The notes: generated by a model not told the origin, from the letters alone. A DNA stretch of 64,000 nucleotides from Eubacterium sp. MSJ-33 (GCF_022174665.1 NZ_CP076562.1:1938525-2002524); one strand, 5' to 3'; shown: positions 25,000 to 36,760, counted from the first letter of the stretch. Numbers and translations are program-made.

Positions 25000-27555
25000 T
25001 TACTTATCTTCCGGACTCTCCGGCTCTTCTACATTACCTTCTTCATTGTCTGCTTCATTCATCTCACGTTCCATGATTTCCAAGGACTCGGATTCATCTG
25101 CAGATTTCTGACGTACCTTTGCAATACTTGCAACGGTAATGTCACTTTCCAGATCCATATTGATGAGCTTCACACCGGTTGTAATTCTGCCAAGTGTCGA
25201 GATATCCTTACATAAGAGTCGGATTACAATACCCTGGTTTGTAATCAGCATGATCTCGTTATCATCATTGACCGCCTTAAATCCTACAACGGTTCCGGAC
25301 TTATCTGTAATCTTGTAACACTTCACACCCTTACCGCCACGGTGCTGTGGTGTAAATTCTTCGACAAGTGTACGCTTACCAAGACCATTCTCCGATACGA
25401 TCAGAAGTGCTTCGCCCTGTGTATCGAGCTGCATGCCGATAACCTCATCATCACCGGCAACACTCATACCGATGACACCCATAGATGTACGTCCGGTTGA
25501 ACGAACTTCCTTCTCATTGAAACGGATACACATACCCTGCTTTGTGATCAGGATGATATCCTTCGTATTGTTCGTTGCCTTTACCTCGATCAGCTCATCG
25601 CCCTCTTTCAGGGTGATTGCAGCAAGTCCGGACTTACGAACATTTGCATACTCAGTAATCTTTGTCTTCTTGATCATACCATTCTTTGTAGCCATGATCA
25701 GGTATCTTCCCTCATGGTACTCACGAATCGGAATCACGGCTGTAATCACTTCATCCGGCTGGAGCTGTAAGAGGTTTACGATTGCCGTTCCTCTTGCAGT
25801 ACGTCCGGATTCCGGAATCTCATACGTCTTCAGACGATATACACGTCCCTGATTGGTAAAGAACATGATGTAATGATGTGTCGTTGTCATGAACAGATTT
25901 TCGATGAAATCATCCTCGATTGTCTGCATTCCCTTGATGCCCTTACCACCACGGTTCTGACTCTTGAAGTTATTGATTGTCATACGCTTTACATAGCCAA
26001 GCTTTGTCATAGCAATTACAACATTTTCCTTCGGAATCAGATCTTCAACTGTGATATCATCATCCATATCAATGCCGATGGAAGTTCTTCTGTCATCGCC
26101 ATATTTTGTTGCGATAATCAGGATTTCCTCCTTGATTACACCAAGGAGCAGCTTCTCATCTGCCAGAATTGCCTTCAACTCTTTGATGAGTTCCATCAAT
26201 TCTCTGTATTCTTTCTCAAGCTTTTCTCTTTCCAAACCGGTCAGCGCACGCAGACGCATATCTACGATAGCCTGTGCCTGTGCATCGGACAAACCGAAAC
26301 GCTCGATCAATGCAAGCTTTGCATCGGCAACGGATTTGGAACTGCGGATGATATGGATAACCTCATCGATATTATCAAGGGCAATCAATAATCCCTCTAA
26401 GATATGAGCACGATCTTCCGCTTTATTTAAGTCAAACTTCGTTCTTCTTGTGACAACCTCTTCCTGATGCTTAATATAATATCCAAGCATTTGAAGGAGA
26501 TTTAATACCATAGGCTGTCCATCGACCAATGCCAGCATGATTACACCAAATGTATCCTGCATCTGTGTATGCTTGTATAACTGATTCAGTACGATATTCG
26601 CATTACAGTCTTTTCGAAGCTCAATCACGATACGCATACCCTCACGGGAACTCTCATCACGAAGAGCTGTGATACCCTCAATCTTCTTATCCTTGACAAG
26701 CTCTGCAATCTTCTGAATCAGCTTTGCCTTATTTACCATATATGGAAGCTCGGTAACAACGATTCTCTGCTTTCCGTTAGCCATCGGCTCGATCTCGGAT
26801 ACGGCACGTACCTTGATCTTACCACGACCGGTTCTATATGCTTCATTGATACCGGCTGTACCAAGGATAGATGCACCCGTTGGAAAATCCGGTCCCTTGA
26901 TGATTTCCATGATTTCTTCGATTTCTGTCTCACGGTCCTCATTGACACGGTTATCAATGATCTTAACAACTGCATTTATGACCTCACGCAGGTTGTGAGG
27001 CGGAATATTTGTCGCCATACCTACGGCAATACCCGTAGTACCGTTTACCAGCAGGTTTGGATAACGGCTTGGAAGTACGATTGGTTCTTTCTCTGTCTCA
27101 TCAAAGTTCGGGATGAAATCAACCGTATCCTTGTTGATATCTGCAACCATCTCCATGGAAATCTTGGAGAGACGTGCTTCTGTGTATCGCATCGCAGCCG
27201 CGCCATCACCATCGACGGAACCGAAGTTTCCATGTCCATCGACCAGTGGATATCTTGTATTCCATTCCTGTGCCAGCTTTACGAGTGCCTCGTAGATAGA
27301 ACTGTCACCGTGTGGATGATATTTACCCATTGTATCACCGACGATACGGGCACATTTACGATGTGGCTTATCCGGACCGTTGTTCAGTTCCACCATGGAA
27401 TGTAAAATTCTTCTCTGTACAGGCTTCAAACCATCCCGCACATCCGGAAGAGCTCTTGCAGCGATAACGCTCATGGCATAATCGATATACGATTCTTCCA
27501 TGGTTTTCTTCAAATCCACTTCATGGATTTTATCAAAAATTGTACTATCGTCCAT
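25000..27555 (-). CDS. gyrA: DNA gyrase subunit A
   Basis: 851 residues. DNA-cleavage subunit of gyrase. The catalytic Tyr is in [10 protein letters not shown], and the quinolone-resistance region [17 protein letters not shown] carries the common Ser in HGDSSIYEA. The C-terminal beta-pinwheel repeats include [11 protein letters not shown] and [12 protein letters not shown], the GyrA box. An acidic tail follows. It pairs with gyrB, 14 nt upstream. Confidence 0.98.
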   Translation of the reverse strand: MDDSTIFDKIHEVDLKKTMEESYIDYAMSVIAARALPDVRDGLKPVQRRILHSMVELNNGPDKPHRKCARIVGDTMGKYHPHGDSSIYEALVKLAQEWNTRYPLVDGHGNFGSVDGDGAAAMRYTEARLSKISMEMVADINKDTVDFIPNFDETEKEPIVLPSRYPNLLVNGTTGIAVGMATNIPPHNLREVINAVVKIIDNRVNEDRETEIEEIMEIIKGPDFPTGASILGTAGINEAYRTGRGKIKVRAVSEIEPMANGKQRIVVTELPYMVNKAKLIQKIAELVKDKKIEGITALRDESSREGMRIVIELRKDCNANIVLNQLYKHTQMQDTFGVIMLALVDGQPMVLNLLQMLGYYIKHQEEVVTRRTKFDLNKAEDRAHILEGLLIALDNIDEVIHIIRSSKSVADAKLALIERFGLSDAQAQAIVDMRLRALTGLEREKLEKEYRELMELIKELKAILADEKLLLGVIKEEILIIATKYGDDRRTSIGIDMDDDITVEDLIPKENVVIAMTKLGYVKRMTINNFKSQNRGGKGIKGMQTIEDDFIENLFMTTTHHYIMFFTNQGRVYRLKTYEIPESGRTARGTAIVNLLQLQPDEVITAVIPIREYHEGRYLIMATKNGMIKKTKITEYANVRKSGLAAITLKEGDELIEVKATNNTKDIILITKQGMCIRFNEKEVRSTGRTSMGVIGMSVAGDDEVIGMQLDTQGEALLIVSENGLGKRTLVEEFTPQHRGGKGVKCYKITDKSGTVVGFKAVNDDNEIMLITNQGIVIRLLCKDISTLGRITTGVKLINMDLESDITVASIAKVRQKSADESESLEIMEREMNEADNEEGNVEEPESPEDK

Positions 27556-27569
27556 TGTTCTCCTCCTAC

Positions 27570-29492
27570 TTAAATGTCAAGATTCTTAACGAATTTTGCA
27601 TTTGCCTCAATAAATTCACGTCTTGGCTCTACTCTCTCACCCATCAATGTATCGAAGGTTAAGTCAAGCTCAGACTCACTGTTCTCATCAATTGCTACAC
27701 GCAATAAAACCCGCTTTTCCGGATCCATCGTCGTATCCCACAACTGCTCAGCATCCATCTCACCAAGTCCTTTGTATCGCTGGATCTTGTTATTCTGGTC
27801 ACGACCAACTTCATTTAAGATATCCGCCAGTTCTTCATCACTGTATGCATACCATGTCTTCTTGTTTTTCTCCAGCTTGTACAGTGGTGGCTGTGCCAGA
27901 TATACATGTCCTTCCTTGATCAGATCCGGCATGAACCGGAAGAAGAAGGTTAACATCAAGGTTGCAATATGTGCACCATCGACATCGGCATCGGTCATGA
28001 TAATGATTTTGTCATAACGAAGCTTCTCAATATTGAAATTCTCACGAATACCAGTACCAAATGCAGTAATCATGGCTTTAATCTCTGCATTTTCCAGAAT
28101 CCGGTCGATTCTTGCTTTCTCTACATTCAGAATCTTACCACGCAGTGGAAGGATTGCCTGTGTTGCACGGGATCTGGCAGTCTTTGCAGAACCACCGGCG
28201 GAATCTCCCTCTACGATATAGATTTCACAGTTCTTTGGATTTGGATCCGAACAATCGGCAAGCTTACCGGGAAGCGCCATGTTCGTCTCAAGTGTACTCT
28301 TACGGGCAACATCTCTTGCTTTTCTGGCTGCCATACGGGCACGCTGTGCGACAACTGCCTTACCGACTATAGCCTTTGCTACCTGCGGATTCTGCTCTAA
28401 GAAATACGTAAGTTTCTCTGTCACAAGTCCTTCTACCGCGGTTCTCGCTTCTGCATTACCAAGCTTCTGCTTTGTCTGTCCTTCAAACTGTGGCTCCGGA
28501 ATCTTGATACTTACGATAGCGGTCAGACCTTCTCGCAGGTCATCACCGGACAGGTTTTCTTCTTTGTCACGCAGAATCTTATTGCTTCTTGCATAATCAT
28601 TGAAGACTTTCGTGATAGCACTCTTAAATCCTGTCAGATGCATACCACCTTCCGGTGTATTGATGTTATTTACAAAGCTCAAAGTAAGCTCATTGTAAGA
28701 ATCGTTGTGCTGCATTGCCACTTCGACATAGATATCATCTTTGTTACCCTCAATATAGATAATCTTGTCGTAAAGTGCAGTCTTTGTCTTGTTCAAATAA
28801 GCGATGAACTCCTTGATACCACCCTCATAGTGGAAGGATTCTCTCTGTTCCTTGCCCTCACGCTTATCTTCAAGATTAATCTTCAATCCCTTTGTAAGGA
28901 AAGCCATCTCACGAAGTCTCGTACGAAGCACCTTATAATCAAAGATAACATCATCGAAGATTGTATCGTCCGGCATAAATGTAACCTTCGTTCCGGTCTT
29001 GTCGGTCTTGCCAATCTCTTTTAGCTTATACACCACATTTCCACGTTCATAACGCTGCTTATAGACCTTTCCATCTCTGGAAATCTCAACTTCCAGCCAG
29101 TTCGAAAGCGCATTTACAACCGATGCACCTACACCATGCAGACCACCGGATACCTTGTATCCGCCACCGCCGAACTTACCGCCGGCATGCAGGATTGTAA
29201 ATACAACTTCAACAGCCGGAATACCAGCCTTTTTGTGGATACCTGTCGGGATACCACGTCCATTATCGATAACAGTAACAGAACCATCTTCGTTGATTGA
29301 TACATCGATTTCTGTACAGAATCCTGCCAATGCCTCATCGACTGCATTATCTACGATCTCATATACAAGATGATGAAGTCCCCTTGTTGAGGTACTACCG
29401 ATATACATACCCGGTCTTTTACGAACCGCCTGCAAACCTTCCAAAATCTGGATTTGATTCGCATCATAGTTACTTTCATTTTGATTACCCAT
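27570..29492 (-). CDS. gyrB: DNA gyrase subunit B
   Basis: 640 residues. ATPase subunit of gyrase. The GHKL domain has [15 protein letters not shown] and [27 protein letters not shown] closes the ATP lid. The TOPRIM domain shows EGDSAGGSA and [11 protein letters not shown], and the C-terminus has [19 protein letters not shown]. Overlaps the recF stop by 8 nt, so the two are translationally coupled. Confidence 0.98.
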   Translation of the reverse strand: MGNQNESNYDANQIQILEGLQAVRKRPGMYIGSTSTRGLHHLVYEIVDNAVDEALAGFCTEIDVSINEDGSVTVIDNGRGIPTGIHKKAGIPAVEVVFTILHAGGKFGGGGYKVSGGLHGVGASVVNALSNWLEVEISRDGKVYKQRYERGNVVYKLKEIGKTDKTGTKVTFMPDDTIFDDVIFDYKVLRTRLREMAFLTKGLKINLEDKREGKEQRESFHYEGGIKEFIAYLNKTKTALYDKIIYIEGNKDDIYVEVAMQHNDSYNELTLSFVNNINTPEGGMHLTGFKSAITKVFNDYARSNKILRDKEENLSGDDLREGLTAIVSIKIPEPQFEGQTKQKLGNAEARTAVEGLVTEKLTYFLEQNPQVAKAIVGKAVVAQRARMAARKARDVARKSTLETNMALPGKLADCSDPNPKNCEIYIVEGDSAGGSAKTARSRATQAILPLRGKILNVEKARIDRILENAEIKAMITAFGTGIRENFNIEKLRYDKIIIMTDADVDGAHIATLMLTFFFRFMPDLIKEGHVYLAQPPLYKLEKNKKTWYAYSDEELADILNEVGRDQNNKIQRYKGLGEMDAEQLWDTTMDPEKRVLLRVAIDENSESELDLTFDTLMGERVEPRREFIEANAKFVKNLDI

Positions 29493-30576
29493 CTAACTCC
29501 TCCTGTATCGTTCCGGCAACAACCTTATATACCTTATCGATTGCCAGCCGTTCCTTTATAAAATCATCATATCCTGTACATGTAAGAATTGTCTGGATTC
29601 CTTGAATAGAATCCAATAACGCATCCTGACGATTTCGATCCAATTCAGACATTACATCGTCTAACAGTAATATGGGATTATCCTGAATCAGTCTTTTTAC
29701 TAATTCTATCTCAGCTAATTTCAACGAAAGTGCCACAGTTCTCTGTTGTCCCTGTGAACCAAACTTTCTTACATCCATCCCATCGATCAAAAATGCTATA
29801 TCATCACGATGTGGACCAATCTGTGTTGTCTGATATCGAAGATCCATCTCCTGTTTTTCATCAAGCACTATGGAAAAATCTTTTTCTTCCACATTTTTTT
29901 CATATACCAGATTTAAATGTTCTTTTCCAGATGTCAAATTGTTATGTATAGCTGGAATTATCTCATTTATTAAATCAATAAAATGATTTCTTTTTTTAAT
30001 TATCTCGATTCCATATTTTACCAGTTGTTCATTCCATACTGGTAGTATATCCATTTTCTTTTTATCGAAACCTATTTGCTTTAATAAATTATTTCTCTGG
30101 TCAAGTACCTTTTTGTAATTTGAAAGATGACTGACATAGATTTTATCTAACTGACACAATTCCATGTCCATAAAATTTCTTCTCTCTGCCGGACCACTTT
30201 TTATGATTGAAAGATCCTCCGGAGAGAAAAAAACCATATTCATCATTCCAAGCAATTGAGAACTTTTCTGAATAGGAATCATATCAATTGCTGCACCTTT
30301 GCTTTTTCCCTTTTTCAGATGCATATCAATTCGCCGGTTCATCTGATTTTTATAGATATCTGCACGTATATGACATTCTTCTGCACCAAACCGAATAATC
30401 TCTTTGTCCTTACTGCCTCTATGACTTTTTGTCGTTCCGGCAATATAAATAGCCTCTAAAATATTCGTCTTTCCCTGTGCATTATCCCCATATAAGATGT
30501 TGATACCATCAGAAAATGTAATCTTGGCACTCTCATAATTTCTATAATTCATCAGTGCCAGATTTTTTATATACAT
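29485..30576 (-). CDS. recF: DNA replication and repair protein RecF
   Basis: 363 residues. SMC-like ATPase that loads RecA at gaps. Walker A is [15 protein letters not shown], the signature is [18 protein letters not shown], and Walker B is [13 protein letters not shown]. It sits in the conserved dnaA-dnaN-S4-recF-gyrB-gyrA order. Confidence 0.97.
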   Translation of the reverse strand: MYIKNLALMNYRNYESAKITFSDGINILYGDNAQGKTNILEAIYIAGTTKSHRGSKDKEIIRFGAEECHIRADIYKNQMNRRIDMHLKKGKSKGAAIDMIPIQKSSQLLGMMNMVFFSPEDLSIIKSGPAERRNFMDMELCQLDKIYVSHLSNYKKVLDQRNNLLKQIGFDKKKMDILPVWNEQLVKYGIEIIKKRNHFIDLINEIIPAIHNNLTSGKEHLNLVYEKNVEEKDFSIVLDEKQEMDLRYQTTQIGPHRDDIAFLIDGMDVRKFGSQGQQRTVALSLKLAEIELVKRLIQDNPILLLDDVMSELDRNRQDALLDSIQGIQTILTCTGYDDFIKERLAIDKVYKVVAGTIQEELDG

Positions 30577-30600
30577 GATTCCACCTCTTTTGTATTGGAA

Positions 30601-30825
30601 TTACTTCTGAACACTGATTTTGTTATCATCAAAAACTACTTCATCACCATCATATAGTTTTCTTCCACGTCTCTCATCAATCTCGCCATTGACAAGAACC
30701 AGTCCCTGCTGAATGATTTCCTTCGCATCAATTCCGGAATCTGCAAGTCCGGTTGCCTTTAATGCCTGTCCTAATTTTATATATTCCTCGCCATCGCGAA
30801 GTTTTAAAATATGCATCTCACCCAT
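30601..30825 (-). CDS. yaaA: S4-domain RNA-binding protein (YaaA/RlbA type)
   Basis: 74 residues: a single S4 domain (YIKLGQALKATGLADSGIDAKEIIQQGLVLVNGE, then RRGRKLYDGDEV). It lies between dnaN (2 nt upstream) and recF (24 nt downstream), the usual place for this gene. Presumed to bind rRNA. Confidence 0.92.
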   Translation of the reverse strand: MGEMHILKLRDGEEYIKLGQALKATGLADSGIDAKEIIQQGLVLVNGEIDERRGRKLYDGDEVVFDDNKISVQK

Positions 30826-30827
30826 AA

Positions 30828-31940
30828 TTAATAAGCCCCCGCATTGATATTGACTGGTAATACAACATAGATATAAGTTCCTGCATCATCCCGAATAATA
30901 CAAGGTGATTTTGCATCACGCATATAGATAAAGATGTCTTCATCATCGATAACCTTTAATACATCCGTTAAGAACTTAGGATTAAATCCAATGATAATCT
31001 CTTCACCATCTTTTGTGATGTCCAGTTCTTCATCCATTGTACCCATCATCGTATCTACTTTCATATACATCATGTCATCTTTGATATTTACAATAATCGG
31101 TTTCTTGTCAGACTCACGCATCAGAATTGTTGCTCGGTCAATACAATCAAATAATTCTTTATTATTCACACGAACCTTAATCTTGTGATCCATAGAAAGC
31201 ATCTGTACAATCTTAAAATACTCACCTTCAAGAAGACGGGATACTACCATTGTATTATCAAACTCAAATAAAATATGTCTGTCTGTAAAATAAATCGTCA
31301 CCATATCATCGACACCACCCGTGATGATTTTAGACAGATCATTCAATGTCTTTCCCGGTACAACGACACTTACATTCGATGCATTTCCTTTCAATGCCAG
31401 ATTACGTAGGGAAATACGATGTCCATCAAGAGATACTACCTGGAGAACTCCATCCTTCACTTCAAATAATTCACCTGTCATCAGTTTATTGTTTTCATTA
31501 TCTGAGATAGAAAAGATTGTCTGTCTTATAATCTCCTTTAATGAAAATTGAGACAATTCAATGCTCTTTTCTTTTTCAATCTGTGGAAGCTCTGTAAAAT
31601 CTTCACCTGATTTTGATGAAATAACAAACTTTGACTTTTCACAACGGATAATTGTTCTATAATCAGGTGTTGATTCAATAAATATATCACTGTTTGGTAA
31701 TTTTCTTACAATATCGTTGAAGATTTTAGCTTCAATGGCAATTCTTCCCATTTCAATAACTTCACCTTCCAATACTGTTTCAATACCTATCTCCAGATCA
31801 TTTGCTGTCAGCTTAATACAATCTGCATAAACATCAATTAAGATACATTCAAGAATCGGCATAGTTGTTTTTGTTGAAACTGCTTTCGATACAATGTTAA
31901 GAGAATTCAACAAATTAGTTTTTGAACATTTTATCTTCAT
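30828..31940 (-). CDS. dnaN: DNA polymerase III beta sliding clamp
   Basis: 370 residues with the three clamp domains, starting MKIKCSKTNLLNSLNIVSKAV and ending VLPVNI. It forms the ring that tethers the polymerase to DNA. The ATG at 31940 is used; AAGGAG lies 11 nt upstream. The open frame extends to a TTG seven codons earlier, which has no site. Confidence 0.97.
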   Translation of the reverse strand: MKIKCSKTNLLNSLNIVSKAVSTKTTMPILECILIDVYADCIKLTANDLEIGIETVLEGEVIEMGRIAIEAKIFNDIVRKLPNSDIFIESTPDYRTIIRCEKSKFVISSKSGEDFTELPQIEKEKSIELSQFSLKEIIRQTIFSISDNENNKLMTGELFEVKDGVLQVVSLDGHRISLRNLALKGNASNVSVVVPGKTLNDLSKIITGGVDDMVTIYFTDRHILFEFDNTMVVSRLLEGEYFKIVQMLSMDHKIKVRVNNKELFDCIDRATILMRESDKKPIIVNIKDDMMYMKVDTMMGTMDEELDITKDGEEIIIGFNPKFLTDVLKVIDDEDIFIYMRDAKSPCIIRDDAGTYIYVVLPVNINAGAY

Positions 31941-32207
31941 GTTAGTTAAAACTCCTTTCAAGGCTGCGCCTAGATCATAAATATAGAATATATATTAGTA
32001 GTTATAGTAGTAGGGGGTGTGGATTTGTTCAAAACCCTCATAAACCCATATTGTAACTAGCAAAATCAACCTTAATAACCCTGTTGAAAGTCCTGAAATA
32101 ACCTGTGGATGAACCTTGATAACTTTTGATATCATAGTTTACATAAGAATGATTCAAAAAAGTGTCAACAGGTTATAGGCATATAAACCACAATAGGATG
32201 TGTATAA
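31941..32207. other. dnaA-dnaN spacer, AT-rich
   Basis: 267 nt without a gene. It holds one near-consensus DnaA box (TGTGGATGA near 32104), a few GATAA motifs and a purine-rich tagtagtagggggtg stretch. It may be the second half of a bipartite oriC, but no exact box was found. Confidence 0.4.
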
Positions 32208-33593
32208 TTAAGCGTTTGTGTCCAGTTTTTTAATAATTGTTTCTATCGAATTGCTGAACGCCTGGTCTTCCTTCATTTTTGATTCTACACGGTTAATGCC
32301 ATTGATTACGGTTGTATGATCACGTCCTCCAACGATGTTTCCAATTGACTGCAAGGACATCACAGTAAGTTTTCTGGACAAGTACATAACAACCTGTCTG
32401 GCTGTTGCAATATCCTGGCTTCTCTTTTTAGAACGGATATCTTCCGGTGAGATACTCATATGTTCGGAAACTGTTTTTAGTATTGTTTCACCTGTGATTG
32501 TTCCGCTGCTTTCATTATTAATCAAATCCTTCAAAGAATCCTTTGCATTTTCCAATGAGATTTTTTCATGCAAAAGCTGAGAGAAACTTTTAACAGTTTT
32601 TAATGCACCTTCCAGATCACGTATATTATTTGTAACATGCTCTGCAATATATTGAAGAACTTCCTCCGGAATATCATTGAGGTTGTACATTTCCAGTTTC
32701 GATTTCAAGATAGCCATACGGGTTTCGTAATCCGGTTCATGAATATCAATGGTTACTCCACTTGCAAAACGGGAACGGATACGTTCTTCCAATGGCTGCA
32801 GATCTTTTGGTGGTTTATCGGAAGACAGAATAATTTGTTTGTTATTGTTGTAAAGTTCATTGAATGTGTTGAAAAATTCTGTCTGAATACTTTCTCTTTT
32901 TATCAGATTCTGGATATCATCAATCAGTAAAACGTCAACATTTCTATATTTATCTCGAAATTCGTTCTGTGTGTGGTTTTTGATAGCCTCAATCAATTCA
33001 TGTGTAAATGTATCGGAAGGAACATAAAGAACTCTTGTCTTATCATCCTTTTTTAATATGTAATGTGCAATAGACTGCATCAAATGCGTTTTTCCGAGTC
33101 CGGAATTTCCATATAGGAACAGTGGATTGTAATCATCTTCTCCTGGGCAGTCCGCAACGGCAAGACAGGCTGCATGTGCATGTCTGTTTCCATCACAAAC
33201 AATGAAAGTATCAAAAGTATATTTTGGACTCAGGTTACTTCTGCTTACTGCTTCCTGATAGGAATCAGATTCCTGAATCGTATCATTTTCATTCTCTTTA
33301 TTATCAATCAGATTTTTCTTTTCATCAATCACAATATCAATCATACTGTCGTTTAATATTTCCCGGATAGAGGAAAGTAAGAAAACATCATATTCTCTTC
33401 GCTTTATAAACTTTAAAGCATTGACTCCAAGCTTTTCATCTACATAAAAGTATAAAGTGGAGTCTTTTACCTCGTAGATTTTCAGAGAACGAATCCATGT
33501 ATCAATCATAACATTCGAAATATCGTATTCAGTTTCCAGAAGAGACAGAATTTCTTCCCATTTCGATTCTATTAGTTCTTTTATATCTTTCAT
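32208..33593 (-). CDS. dnaA: Chromosomal replication initiator DnaA
   Basis: 461 residues. Initiates replication by binding DnaA boxes. The N-terminal domain, a linker and then the AAA+ domain with NPLFLYGNSGLGKTHL and VDVLLIDDIQNL are visible, followed by the C-terminal GGRDHTTVINGI DNA-binding motif. The start at 33593 is chosen because GAGGAG lies 7 nt upstream; the frame extends 13 codons further. Promoter at 33642-33670. Confidence 0.97.
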   Translation of the reverse strand: MKDIKELIESKWEEILSLLETEYDISNVMIDTWIRSLKIYEVKDSTLYFYVDEKLGVNALKFIKRREYDVFLLSSIREILNDSMIDIVIDEKKNLIDNKENENDTIQESDSYQEAVSRSNLSPKYTFDTFIVCDGNRHAHAACLAVADCPGEDDYNPLFLYGNSGLGKTHLMQSIAHYILKKDDKTRVLYVPSDTFTHELIEAIKNHTQNEFRDKYRNVDVLLIDDIQNLIKRESIQTEFFNTFNELYNNNKQIILSSDKPPKDLQPLEERIRSRFASGVTIDIHEPDYETRMAILKSKLEMYNLNDIPEEVLQYIAEHVTNNIRDLEGALKTVKSFSQLLHEKISLENAKDSLKDLINNESSGTITGETILKTVSEHMSISPEDIRSKKRSQDIATARQVVMYLSRKLTVMSLQSIGNIVGGRDHTTVINGINRVESKMKEDQAFSNSIETIIKKLDTNA

Positions 33594-33641
33594 ATATTGC
33601 TCCTCATAAGATGCTTTTGAATATCCGCACACTTGGATTCT

Positions 33642-33670
33642 ATTTTACAATAAAATAAGAATTTTAGCAA
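33642..33670 (-). promoter_or_regulatory. dnaA promoter
   Basis: TTGCTA (33670-33665), 17-nt spacer, TAAAAT (33647-33642) on minus, about 50 nt before the dnaA start. Confidence 0.65.
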
Positions 33671-33923
33671 GTTTTGAGCTTGGATTTGAGAGATTTTTCA
33701 GGCATAAATATTGGAAGACAAATAATAATTCATGAAAATAATGTTATGTAAAGTAAAATATCATTTGACTAAAAAAATGTGTAAAGAAAAAATAGCGTAA
33801 AATCAATAAAAAGTGGAAAAATAAACATGAAATATACAGGTTATCAACAAGTTAATAACAATTTGTGGATAACATTATGTAAATTAGTTGGGTATATCTA
33901 CTTATATTTGTGGATAACTTCTA

Positions 33924-33952
33924 TTGACGTAACCCTGATTTTTCAATATAAT
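33924..33952 (+). promoter_or_regulatory. rpmH operon promoter
   Basis: TTGACG, 17-nt spacer, TATAAT, starting 7 nt after the last DnaA box, so DnaA binding could affect it. Confidence 0.85.
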
Positions 33953-34005
33953 AGGCGAGTATGCAGTTTTTGGGCATAAATATGTAGAAAAGGAGGACTT
34001 TTATT

Positions 34006-34140
34006 ATGAAAATGACATTTCAGCCAAAGAAGAGACAGCGTTCTAAGGTTCACGGCTTTAGAAAGAGAATGAGCACAGCAAACGGAAGAAAGGTATTGGC
34101 CGCAAGACGTGCTAAGGGCAGAAAGCAGTTATCAGCGTAG
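34006..34140 (+). CDS. rpmH: Ribosomal protein bL34
   Basis: 44 residues starting [18 protein letters not shown] and ending [10 protein letters not shown], a near-perfect match to the L34 consensus. AGGAGG lies about 10 nt upstream. It is the first gene of the rightward rpmH-rnpA-yidD-yidC-jag set. Confidence 0.98.
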   Translation: MKMTFQPKKRQRSKVHGFRKRMSTANGRKVLAARRAKGRKQLSA

Positions 34141-34163
34141 GTCACAGGTACTGTGACCTTTTT
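34139..34163 (+). terminator. Terminator/attenuator between rpmH and rnpA
   Basis: Stem aggtcacag / ctgtgacct with a 3-nt loop, followed by TTTTTC. It overlaps the rpmH stop, so it probably lets rpmH be made in excess over rnpA. Confidence 0.8.
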
Positions 34164-34181
34164 CATTAAGTGGAGAATTGT

Positions 34182-34544
34182 ATGAGACATATAGTTACAC
34201 TTAAAAATAACAGAGAGTTCGGCAAGGTGTATAACCAAAAAGAATCGTTTGCCAATAAATATTTAGTGATGTATCTGAGGGCCAACAACTTGGATTACAG
34301 TAGAATTGGAATCTCTGTTAGCAAAAAAGTTGGTAATAGTGTGGTCAGACATCGATTGACCAGATTAATCAGGGAAACCTATCGTTTAAACCAATACCGG
34401 TTAAAACCAGGATATGATCTTGTAGTGGTTGCCAGAATGAACGCGAAGGGAACTTCTTTTCATGAGATAGATTCAGCATTTCTGCATCTGGCAAAAAAAC
34501 ATAAGATTGTTATACAGGATATGGTTTCGGAGGTGACGGAATGA
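34182..34544 (+). CDS. rnpA: Ribonuclease P protein component
   Basis: 120 residues. Protein subunit that assists the P RNA in 5' tRNA maturation. The NRLVRRLIR-like motif appears as [17 protein letters not shown], and [11 protein letters not shown] is the core RNR region. The ATG at 34182 has GGAG upstream and is preferred over a GTG 12 nt earlier. Overlaps yidD by 4 nt. Confidence 0.95.
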   Translation: MRHIVTLKNNREFGKVYNQKESFANKYLVMYLRANNLDYSRIGISVSKKVGNSVVRHRLTRLIRETYRLNQYRLKPGYDLVVVARMNAKGTSFHEIDSAFLHLAKKHKIVIQDMVSEVTE

Positions 34545-34753
34545 GGAAACTGTGTATTAAGATGATTCATCTTTATCAGAAATACATTTCACCTTGGAAA
34601 CGATATGGACACTGCAAATATTATCCAACCTGTTCCAATTATGCAATTGAAGCATATCAGAAATATGGTTTTTTTAAAGGAACAGCCCTGACAGTATGGA
34701 GAATTCTTCGATGCAATCCATTTTCAAAAGGTGGATATGACCCGGTTCCTTAA
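34541..34753 (+). CDS. yidD: Membrane protein insertion efficiency factor YidD
   Basis: 70 residues. The motif [28 protein letters not shown] and the end [12 protein letters not shown] are diagnostic. It aids YidC-dependent insertion. ATGA overlap with rnpA. Confidence 0.96.
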   Translation: MRKLCIKMIHLYQKYISPWKRYGHCKYYPTCSNYAIEAYQKYGFFKGTALTVWRILRCNPFSKGGYDPVP

Positions 34754-34793
34754 TAGGTAAGAGAAGTCTTACAGTAAACTTTTGGAGGACAGT

Positions 34794-36065
34794 ATGTTTT
34801 TAACACAGTCAGGTGGCATTATTATTAAGCCAATTTCGAGGCTTTTAGGAGCCATTCTTAGTTTGCTTTACCGTGGACTGAATGCAATCGGCGTAGAGTC
34901 GATTGGTATTGCGATTATTTTGTTTACATTGATTGTTCGATTGATTATCTTTCCTTTGATGTACAAGCAGAATAAATCCAGTAAAATTTCTTCCATGATT
35001 CAGCCGGAAATAAATAAAGCAACAAAGAAGTACAGAGGTAAGACAGATCAGCAGTCAATGATGGAGATGCAGCGAATCACGAAAGAGATTCAAAGCAAGT
35101 ATGGAGTCAGCATGACAAGTGGATGTCTGACATCCTTACTTCAGCTTCCAATCTTTTTTGCACTTTATCGTGTAATTCAGAATATACCTGCTTATGTACC
35201 AAAGGTATATGACATGTATAAGCCAATTGCTGTTGCAATCCAGAATAACACAAAAGCGCAGGAAGCATTAACAACTGTAACCGCAGATGCTGGTAAGCAG
35301 GTTGCATTGGCAATGAATTCCATTGATTATAACAATACAAATACCGTTATTGACGTGCTTGCTAATTTTTCCGAGAAAATGTGGAATAATCTGGCAAATG
35401 CACTTGGAAATACAGGTGATGTTGTAAATGCAATGCTCATAAATAATAACGTTGACAACATCAATCATGTAAATAACTTCTTTGGATTAAATCTTACAGA
35501 AGTTCCAGGTTTTGCATTTCGTGCAGCTATTATTATTCCGGTATTATCACTCATCTTCCAGTTTTTGAGTATGAAGGTAACGAATGTTCAGACTTCCGAT
35601 GATCCGGCACAACAGGCAACAATGGGAACTATGAAAACCATGATGTATATCATGCCTATCTTCTCATTCTTTGTCTGCGTCAATGTACCTTGTGGTGTTG
35701 GTCTTTACTGGGCAGTTGGTGCATTTATTTCATTCATAACAACGATTTGTACAAATGCTTACTTTAAGCATTGTGATATGGATAAGATACTGGAAAAGAG
35801 TATGGCAAAAGCTGCAAAAAAGAATGCCAAAAAGAAGAAGAAAAACAAAAAATCCTTTATGGAGAGAATGACAGAAGCTGCTTATGGTGGCGGACAGTCA
35901 TCAGATGAAGGAAAAGCAACAAACAGTGTTACGAATGCAAGTTTAAAGAGTTATACGTCAAATACTATGAAATCTGGAGATAATTCAGGTACAAAGTATC
36001 GTACGGGATCTCTTGCATCGAAAGCAAACATTATGCAGAATTATAATAACGACAAGGATAAGTAA
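34794..36065 (+). CDS. yidC: YidC/Oxa1 membrane insertase
   Basis: 423 residues. Inserts membrane proteins with or without Sec. The membrane core includes IAIILFTLIVRLIIFPLMYKQNKSS, with the conserved groove Arg, and GVGLYWAVGAFIS. A loop of unusual length (about residues 130-235) contains a hydrophilic Asn-rich stretch, and the C-terminus is strongly basic (KKNAKKKKKNKK), as in ribosome-binding YidC2-type proteins. The ATG at 34794 follows GGAGGACAGT; the frame opens at a TTG four codons earlier. Confidence 0.95.
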   Translation: MFLTQSGGIIIKPISRLLGAILSLLYRGLNAIGVESIGIAIILFTLIVRLIIFPLMYKQNKSSKISSMIQPEINKATKKYRGKTDQQSMMEMQRITKEIQSKYGVSMTSGCLTSLLQLPIFFALYRVIQNIPAYVPKVYDMYKPIAVAIQNNTKAQEALTTVTADAGKQVALAMNSIDYNNTNTVIDVLANFSEKMWNNLANALGNTGDVVNAMLINNNVDNINHVNNFFGLNLTEVPGFAFRAAIIIPVLSLIFQFLSMKVTNVQTSDDPAQQATMGTMKTMMYIMPIFSFFVCVNVPCGVGLYWAVGAFISFITTICTNAYFKHCDMDKILEKSMAKAAKKNAKKKKKNKKSFMERMTEAAYGGGQSSDEGKATNSVTNASLKSYTSNTMKSGDNSGTKYRTGSLASKANIMQNYNNDKDK

Positions 36066-36079
36066 TAATAGGAGTAAAG

Positions 36080-36709
36080 ATGGAATATAGAGAGTTTAAG
36101 GCTAAGACTGTCGAGGAAGCAATTACACTTGCATCCACAGAACTCGGTTGTGTCAGCTCCGATCTTGAGTATGAAGTAGTGGAGAAAGGTACATCCGGTT
36201 TTTTGGGAATTGGTGCGAAGCCGGCAATCATCAAAGCAAAGAAAAAGGAAAGCTTCTTAGATGATATTCAGGAATACCTTGATAATCTGTTCAAGGCAAT
36301 GGATATTGAAGCAAAGGTTACAATCAATTACGATGAAGCAGAAGCAACCATGGATATTGACGTGGAAGGTCCGGATATGGGTATCCTGATTGGTAAACGT
36401 GGACAAACATTGGATTCTCTGCAGTATCTGATCAGCTTGTTCGTAAATAAAAAGAGTGAATCTTATATTCGCGTAAAGCTTGATACAGAGAATTATCGTG
36501 CAAGAAGAAAAGATACATTGGAAAATCTTGCAAAGAATATTTCATTCAAGGTTAAGAGAACAAGAAGACCATTTACTCTGGAGCCTATGAATCCTTATGA
36601 GAGAAGAATTATCCATTCTGCTCTTCAGAATGATAAATATGTAGCTACCAGAAGTGAAGGGGAAGAACCTTATCGTAAGGTTGTTATCTACTTGAAGAAA
36701 AATGCTTAA
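36080..36709 (+). CDS. jag: RNA-binding protein Jag/KhpB
   Basis: 209 residues: an N-terminal Jag domain (EYREFKAKTVEEAITLAS...GFLGIGAKPAIIKAK), a KH domain (GILIGKRGQTLDSLQYL) and an R3H domain (MNPYERRIIHSALQ). With KhpA it binds RNAs that affect cell division and elongation. RBS GGAG is 6 nt before the ATG. Confidence 0.95.
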   Translation: MEYREFKAKTVEEAITLASTELGCVSSDLEYEVVEKGTSGFLGIGAKPAIIKAKKKESFLDDIQEYLDNLFKAMDIEAKVTINYDEAEATMDIDVEGPDMGILIGKRGQTLDSLQYLISLFVNKKSESYIRVKLDTENYRARRKDTLENLAKNISFKVKRTRRPFTLEPMNPYERRIIHSALQNDKYVATRSEGEEPYRKVVIYLKKNA

Positions 36710-36718
36710 TTATAAAAA

Positions 36719-36750
36719 GGATAATCGTTGAAAAACGGTTATCCTTTTTT
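36719..36750 (+). terminator. Terminator after jag
   Basis: Stem ggataatcgtt / aacggttatcc with one wobble, followed by TTTTTT. It ends the rpmH-jag transcript. Confidence 0.9.
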
Positions 36751-36760
36751 AGTGAGTTGA

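Larger units (their letters stand above)
33594..34005. other. oriC region between dnaA and rpmH
   Basis: 412 nt of very AT-rich DNA between divergent dnaA and rpmH. Three DnaA boxes are exact or near-exact: TTATCAACA at 33841-33849, and TGTGGATAA (the complement of TTATCCACA) at 33864-33872 and 33909-33917. This is the standard origin location in Firmicutes. The dnaA and rpmH promoters flank it. Confidence 0.8.
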